Shown: piece after piece, positions 58,701 through 64,000 of the stretch | How the letters are laid out: every line of letters begins with the position of its first letter | How positions within the stretch are numbered: the stretch's first letter is position 1 | Assembly: GCF_947242115.1 (NCBI RefSeq) | Contig: NC_074712.1 | Location: 49,237,338 to 49,301,337 of the forward strand | DNA: 64,000 bases | Direction of reading: 5' to 3' | DNA from: Biomphalaria glabrata | Lineage: Eukaryota; Mollusca; Gastropoda; Planorbidae | Translations under genes and position numbers: made by a program | The notes under the pieces: model-generated | Database searches by the model: none | What the model was told of the DNA's origin: nothing | Seen by the model: the letters and a program-made list of their open reading frames with translations, nothing else

Positions 58701-61700
58701 TCGGCTTTCAAAGCTACCATCAATGCTGGTCTTGGTGCCTTCCTGGTCTTCCCTAAAAATAAACACTTTGAGATAAGCGCACCCTGTGGCGATTACTGCT
58801 CAAACTTCCAAGCCAAAATTGAGGCAATTACCATAGCACTACAGACAGTGGAAAACAAAATATATGAAGGAGTGCAACCACCATCAGATATTGTTGTCTT
58901 TACAGACTCCCAATCTACTCTGCAAGCACTTAACAGCAGCACCTCAAACAGCCCAAGAGAGTTGACAACACTCATTGTGATAATCCACCAGATGATATCA
59001 AAATTAAATATCAATATTACACTACAGTGGATCCCTGGACACATTGGCATCATGGGAAATGAAAAGGCAGATAAGCTATCAAAGGCAGGTTCATCTATGG
59101 AACAACCAGATAGACCTGTTAACTACCTCACCCTAAGGTCAATGTTAGTCAACAATCACAAAGAGGAGTGGCTCAACCAATGGGCATCAGGAAACACAGG
59201 CAGAGCCATGTACAAAGAAATGACTACGCCTAACAAACTGGACAGTATTAATGTCCTCCCCCCGCAAAGAACAATCTACAATTTTCCAACTAAGAACAGG
59301 ATACACACCACTATTAAATTACCACCTGAACAAAACAAACTCCACACAACTCCCCCTTTGCAGACATTGCGCCCACCCCTTTGAAACCGTAAACCATATC
59401 CTCTTTGAATGCCCCTCCCTAATCCACCTTAGGCAGACCCTACTTCCACTACAGCCCAACATAACCAACACTCTGTACGGCAGTGCTGCACAACTGAAGA
59501 AAACAGCACACTTTTTTTCCTTGGCACAGTCTGCAAAAGAGCTCACAGCTCAGCAGCAATAAAGCTGGCTAGAAGAAGAAGCTTTAAGATAGTGATATTA
59601 TACATTTAAAAAAGTGTCCACTAGCAAGAACTAAATCATGAGAGATAATGGAAGACAATATAATTATTGATCAAATATATGCCGTCATTTACACGCCTAC
59701 GCTATATACTTGTGTCTAACGGGAACTGCTGCCAAACCTGTTGCAGGAGCGACACTAGTGTATACAATTATCCTTCAACCAGCTACGCTAAATACTTGCT
59801 AAATACTTGTTTCTGGAAATACTTGCTAAATACTTGTTTCTGGACAAGAGCTAGTTTCAAGCCTGTTACATCACTTGCTCTGTGCTTGGTATGGTCTCAA
59901 AAGAATTATAATCAATATGAATGGGCCCCCCCCCCCCCCTTTCCCTCAAGTCCACTGAGCATGGTAGAATAGTGGAATAGTTGATACTCTCTGAGTGGGA
60001 AAGAGTATGAGGTCACCTATCACTCCTCCTTCACTCCCTCCCCTTCTAAATCATTCTCCCAAAAGAGGCTTTTTACTGCTCTACAGGTAACACTGTCTCG
60101 TGACCTTGGTTGACATCAGTAACAATACCTGAAAGAAGCTGTGGAATGTGGGAAAGGTGGTAATGGAGGATGTTCTTGCACTAGAGTAACAAGAAAATGA
60201 CTTCATAGTGACAATTAAAGATTAAAACATGTTTTAGATATATTTTCTTTGACCTCCATCAGCCTGTTCAAGCTTAATAACTAGGGGGAGAAATCTGATC
60301 GAGGAAAAGTACGCTTGGCGAGACTCACCCTACTCCTCTTTGACCTCATATTTAATTTTAACTAAGCCTAGTGATACATTAAATCAGATCTATTTTTATA
60401 GACAAATGGATGAGGAATTCAGAGATACCATCAGTTTTTTCATAAGTCAGACCGTTACGGTACTGTAACACAACATGCAGATGGTACGATGTGTTGTTAT
60501 GCCGGGGATTTTACTTGAATTCAATAGTTAACAAAAAATGACGATCTAGAATCACAATTAACGATTCTTTGATAAAACAAAACTCTGGAACTTTATTTAA
60601 ATACAACGTAAGTACAGTTTATGTACAAATTACAAATCAATGAGCATGAAACATATTACAAAGGCTTTTCAAAACAGAGCTCTTAGAAACGTGACTGTCT
60701 ACAAGGACATTATTTTATCGACTGGCGTTACTTCCCTACTCCCCGCCAATTCTCTGGCGCTAACTCTTTTAAAAAAATGTCTTTGTTTAATTTCAAATCA
60801 ACCAATAGATTTCAAACATACTAATCACGTCCCTTGGGTAAATCCTGACGTGCTGTCAAGTGTCTAAATTTGAGGGGTAAATCCCGAGGCTCATGTCGAG
60901 GGCTTATATTTCTTACAAATGTGAAATGTACAAACAATTTTATAATGTAATCTGTGACAGGTACTATAAAAATCCAAACGTGAAAGCTGCCACCGGGCTT
61001 AATGCATTTGAACTTCACACTTTACTCTAGATGACTTAGAATTATGTACTTAAATAATAGATTGTAGATTATCATCATCTTCTACTTCTAGATCTAGACT
61101 ACTATAGATTATAGATTAGTCTGATTAAATTTAGAGTATTTCTAGAGTAAGCTCTTACCCCATCAAATTCTCCTTCACTGAACGCGTCACTTTTTTTGTT
61201 TGTAATTCATTTGTTTTTATGTTTGGAGCAACAATTGATGTTTTGCGACTGCACATGTGCAATTTTAGATAAATTCCGGTATTTTTGTTAAGTTTTTCCA
61301 AAGCAGATGACAATTTTTTTAGATTCTCAGTAACCATCTGGCATGTATGTAAAGCTATTGTTTTAACCTCCCCCACCAACTCACACCCATATAGGTAGGC
61401 TGATGGGCATATCAAAATAAGCTTCCACTCATCTATAGGAAGACATTCCAATCACATTGATGCTGTTGGCTGTTAAAGAAAATTTAAAAAGGAGGTGTCC
61501 AACAAATAATAATGAATTTAACTCCTTCTTCTTCCTTGGACACAGCAAAATCGTAATAACATGTGTCAGAAGTGAAGAAAAAAAGTTGCATGCACAGTAG
61601 AAATATAGCAGTAAACTTTCAAATAAATAATTTTTAGTAATAAAAATGAACTGATCAAACCTCTCTACAAATCAGGGCTGATCGAACTTTGCACTTTACT

Positions 61701-63983
61701 CTAGCTATAGATAGACTAGATCTAGCTTGAGTCTAGTAGCAGTGGCATAGCAAGGTGTCCGGTTCAAGAATATCTTAGTGAGCCCCCATCCACCAATAAA
61801 TTAAAAGAATTTAGTGATAGTGTGTGACAAAACCATTTAGTAAATTGAAAGTATCAGTATGTTTACCAAAAACATTCCAATGCAATTAGTGTACCTTTTT
61901 TTATAAGTAATAATTCATACGTTTGATTCAGTTAAGACTCTAAGACTCTGTACAAGGAACAGTGTCCTAAAAGTCAATATAGCTGTGAATCTATGTGCTG
62001 AAACAAATGATACATACATATTGAACATAAATGAAAAGCAGCACCAAGGACCAAGTTTTTAAATGAGAGAAAGTAGTGAACTAGTGACCCTGGAAATGAC
62101 AACACCGCCTAGCAATAACGCAGTAAGCGAACTTAACATCTAGACCATCAGAATTCACAAAAAAATATTCTTCTGATCCAGAGTCATTCACACATATGCA
62201 AATTACCACCCCAGTGGTCAATGGTCACATACCCTAGCTAGCCCCACCCTCCATCTCGCCACTTCAGGGTTCACTAACAATTGCAACAGAGCTGACACAA
62301 AAATTTTTTTCTTTTCCTCTCCTTTTTCTTTTTAGTTTCTTTATTGATCTTAGCTAAAAAAAAATGCAGCATTTACTTTAAAATGGTCTTATTCATTTTT
62401 TAAAATTTTTTTTTTAAGTCTACCAACAGAACAACGGTACATGGATCTTTTAGAACAGACAGCTAGTTTTAATACTCGCCTGTCGCTTGAAAGAAAGATG
62501 AGACTTCCATTTTTAGACTCACAAACAGGAGTTGCTCAGAGGCATACAAATCTCTTTCATCCTTACAGACACAGACAACCTGGTAACCTACATTTTTTCT
62601 TCAGCTCTGATCTATATAATTATACTCTGCAGTAGAACAGATATATTGTCACTAAAACAATTTCATTATTGCATAGTTACTATTTTTGCTTGTAACTAAA
62701 GATTAGCACTTAATAGTGTAAATGAATAGAAATTGTATTTAAAAAATACTAAACTAACATTTACAAACCTGAAACAGGGTCAGCTGTTTCACTTTGTCTT
62801 TAGTGTATTTTTTTGTTTATTTTACATGTTCTTGTCCAAATAGCGATGGGCAGGAGCATGGGTACAAGCTTTGCATTTTTTTTTTGTAGTGCAGTTCGAT
62901 TCTGTAAGATATGTCTTGAAAGCATAAATAAGATGTCTCATATTTTATTAGGAAATTTGGTGGAGTATTTGTTTGAGTATGGCTGTAACACCCCGCTACA
63001 GCCCATGGTAGAACCTGGCCAGCTTCATCACATCTTTTCCTTTAGATTAAATTCTGAGCTTTTCATCTCCATTTCTGAACTAGGAGTTGTAGATTTCCCT
63101 CTACATCATCAAGCTATTGCACTTTGGTTGTCTCCCTATTGTTTTTTGTTGGTCTACTATTTATGCTTCTCTCTTCTCTCTTTTGAGGCGACCTGCCCAG
63201 GCAATGTAATTATTGTTACAACTATATTTCCTGGTAATTTCAAACTAATAGTAATGTGTTTTTCCAAATATTTCCTAGTAATTTCAAACTAACAGGACAT
63301 TAGGCTATTTTTTTTCCTAATTTAACATGTACATGCATTACGATTAGTTTTATGTGAAGCTGTGTCTATTTAGTGCAAATTAGAAAGAGAAATAAAAATG
63401 CAAAAAATTTTTTCTTCTAAACTAGCTTAATCCTCAAACTTACTCCTTTTTTATTTAAGTAGGGTGGATTAGCCAAACTGTCTTACTTCCACACACATAC
63501 ACACATGCTTAAGACTGTCACTGTTCTTGTTTTGGTTCAAGGGAAGGAAGACAGGTTGAGTGTAAAAAGTAAACTTCAATTTTAAAAACTTTGATCTGCA
63601 AAATGTATTAAAAAAATTCAACCTCTGCATAATTTATTGGGGGGGGGGGGGAGGAGCAACATAACTTGGTAAGACTTATTATTGTCACTGGGTTTAAATA
63701 TGATACTAAGCAGATCTATTTAAAATTATTTACAAATGTATTAACTGAGAGTAAACTTCCTTCCCAAAATCCCCTCTACTCTAAAAGTATGCAGCTTTTC
63801 AAATGTTTTATATCTTAAATTCTTGAATTTATTATTATTATTATTTCCATTGACATCATTCAGGTCTCATAGAAGGGCAGTTGTATACCTATCCAGCTAA
63901 ACGGTGGAAGAAAAAGAAAAGATCTTTTTTTCTCTCAGATCGTAGAGTTGGTGCCCATGGTGAACATGAAGCTGGGGATGCTG
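51710..63983 (+). CDS. DPF2: d4/requiem family protein (DPF2-like, BAF45), first three coding exons
   Basis: Subunit type of the BAF chromatin-remodelling complex that reads histone tails through C-terminal tandem PHD fingers (family knowledge); those exons lie beyond the right edge. Coding exons 51710-51750, 62419-62582 and 63864-63983 have GT/AG borders and join in phase to 108 codons. Exon 1 reads MASDAADSAVILQ; exon 2 holds the Requiem_N hallmark RKMRLPFLDSQTGVAQ (compare RSVRLPFLDSQTGVAQ in DPF2), and exon 3 GQLYTYPAKRWRKKKRSFF (compare GQLYSYPARRWRKKRRAH). Start context aaaATGG is good. Intron 1 is 10.7 kb and full of mobile elements. DPF1/2/3 arose in vertebrates, so the symbol marks the group, not a strict ortholog. 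Exon 1 is assigned by phase, context and splice donor (gtaag), not by similarity, and is less certain than exons 2 and 3. Confidence 0.88.
52270..52700 (+). repeat. Dispersed repeat, left part (pair with 37640-38567)
   Basis: Contains ggtttaacttacaaaaaaac, acgcagtttttgtgctttct and ttgtattaaaagaagtagat as in the 37640 copy. A LINE family C tail (52345-52455) interrupts it, and a hAT-type element separates it from its right part at 54240-54420. Confidence 0.65.
52345..52455 (-). repeat. LINE family C tail
   Basis: On plus: cttcttcttctagccagctt, tattgctgctgagctgtgag, ctcttttgcagactgtgcca, the reverse of the 3' end at 59450-59580. Confidence 0.85.
52747..54221. mobile_element. Non-autonomous hAT-type DNA transposon
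   Basis: Inverted ends taggggtgcactggatagt and actatcctgtgtaccccta, with subterminal ccggatat/tccggctcc motifs at both sides. Flanks atatatat and atatgtat give a likely 8-base target duplication in a TA repeat. The 1475-base interior has a partial internal duplication of about 228 bases (cttttatttgtttagtccat at about 53199 and 53427). No transposase frame. Confidence 0.88.
54240..54420 (+). repeat. Dispersed repeat, right part (pair with 38400-38567)
   Basis: The segments tttatatatgcctacctata, gaaacagacagaaataaatc and tttaataaacatgatatttt match the right part of the 37640-38567 copy. Confidence 0.65.
54745..55200 (+). repeat. Coding-like dispersed repeat, copy 1
   Basis: Shares gtgattggaatgtctttcta, gaagcttattttgatatatc, gaggttaaaacaatagcttt and aaacataaaaacaaattaat with 61150-61560 in inverted orientation. 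The better frame is in copy 2. Probably a fragment of a mobile element's gene. Confidence 0.65.
56449..58439. mobile_element. DNA transposon with 15-base ends, 6-base target duplication and hairpin-unit array
   Basis: The left end cagggttcgtagcgc and the right end gtgctactaaccctg are inverted repeats (13 of 15 match). Perfect flanking tagaat lies at 56443-56448 and 58440-58445. Next to both ends are ctcctaaaat repeats. The interior holds about eight units (57020-57740) of the form agtgaagataattcgcacac ... ccgcgaatttt, in which aattcgc and gcgaatt can pair. No transposase frame, so non-autonomous. The CAGGG ends suggest hAT; a 6-base duplication is less usual there, and Dada-type elements also make 6-7 bases, so the superfamily is open. 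It lies in intron 1 of the d4 gene. Confidence 0.85.
57020..57740. repeat. Array of spaced hairpin-forming units
   Basis: Units begin near 57038, 57160, 57234, 57316, 57404, 57524, 57617 and 57697, at spacings of 75 to 125 bases. Between them lie tctagactctagatctac linkers. Confidence 0.85.
58548..59590 (+). mobile_element. LINE family C, 3' part with RNase H domain
   Basis: The 278-codon frame 58548-59384 holds an RNase H domain with its acidic residues: IYTDGSAFK (Asp), FQAKIEAITIAL (Glu), FTDSQSTLQAL (Asp) and HIGIMGNEKADKLSK (Asp), the LINE type found in I, R1, LOA and related clades. After a C-run at about 59257-59262 the true frame continues one phase over as RKEQSTIFQLRTGYTPLLN and CRHCAHPFETVNHILFECP, a Cys/His motif. 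A single-base slip in the C-run thus splits the protein. The RT part is missing (5' truncation). The 3' end is aagctggctagaagaagaag. In intron 1 of the d4 gene, same strand. Tail-only relatives at 23405 and 52345. Confidence 0.92.
59591..61149. other. Intron sequence without a recognised gene
   Basis: Contains a short tandem duplication (gctaaatacttgtttctgga, about 59795-59845) and a C-run (59926-59939). A stretch around 60590-61020 is less AT-rich but holds only broken or short frames. Nothing identified. Confidence 0.4.
61150..61560 (-). repeat. Coding-like dispersed repeat, copy 2
   Basis: A 98-codon frame (61155-61451) reads MECLPIDEWKLILICPSAYL, then ALHTCQMVTENLKKLSSALE and HMCSRKTSIVAPNIKTNELQ. 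It is preceded on the minus strand by a pyrimidine-rich tttctttaacag, also present in copy 1 at 54745-55200 (ttttatttaacag), so the block resembles an exon. I do not recognise the protein. Confidence 0.6.
62583..63863. other. d4-gene intron 2
   Basis: A 159-codon frame at 62813-63292 shows no recognisable domain and is rich in Phe/Ser/Leu as expected of T-rich intron sequence. A G-run lies at 63640-63651. No element identified. Confidence 0.4.
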
Positions 63984-64000
63984 GTAAACAATGTTAGAAA

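Noticed and set aside
62813-63292. 159-codon plus-strand frame in the d4-gene intron 2
   Set aside because: No domain, composition of T-rich intron DNA, and no splice or promoter signals that would make it a gene.

Overview
This is nuclear DNA from an animal, most likely a gastropod mollusc of the freshwater pulmonate (planorbid-like) kind. The genome type follows from small exons (40-240 bases) with GT/AG borders, very AT-rich introns, dense short palindromes of the TCTAGATC type, and many LINE, SINE, hAT-like and gypsy fragments. The species is an inference from genome style, not from a marker gene.

Four host genes can be reconstructed. (1) 2806-11590, minus strand: a DDX5/DDX17 (p68/p72) DEAD-box RNA helicase, twelve coding exons that join in frame; the C-terminal exon lies left of the window. 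(2) 15651-17524, plus strand: a three-exon, 355-residue protein I do not recognise, head-to-head with the helicase. (3) 18617-39092, minus strand: a complete neutral ceramidase (ASAH2 family), nineteen coding exons adding up to 711 residues, tail-to-tail with gene 2. (4) 51710 to beyond the right edge, plus strand: the first three coding exons of a d4/requiem protein (DPF2-type BAF subunit), with a 10.7 kb first intron. A fifth, weak candidate is a small membrane-peptide gene on the minus strand with a first coding exon at 44345-44463.

The rest is repeat-rich. Three LINE families are present: one with RT and a FADD box (best copy 21357-22430, minus), one ending in an ATT-rich tail (about 796-1490 and 18989-19430), and one with an RNase H domain and a CCHC-like tail (58548-59580). 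Three tRNA-like SINE families and several MITEs lie in the introns. Two hAT-type non-autonomous elements have clear terminal inverted repeats and target duplications (21078-22813 and 52747-54221). A third DNA element, 56449-58439, has 15-base ends, a perfect 6-base target duplication and an internal array of hairpin-forming units; a second, inverted, truncated copy lies at about 50110-51360. The two copies bracket exon 1 of the d4 gene. Two gypsy-type LTR fossils are seen, both broken: a pol remnant at about 32785-33470 (followed by a 42-base minisatellite) and a 5' end with one LTR at 49381-50104.

The helicase (transcription/RNA processing) and the d4 protein (chromatin remodelling) are nuclear; the ceramidase is a secreted sphingolipid hydrolase. 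There is no sign of an operon or a functional cluster; neighbouring genes are simply adjacent.
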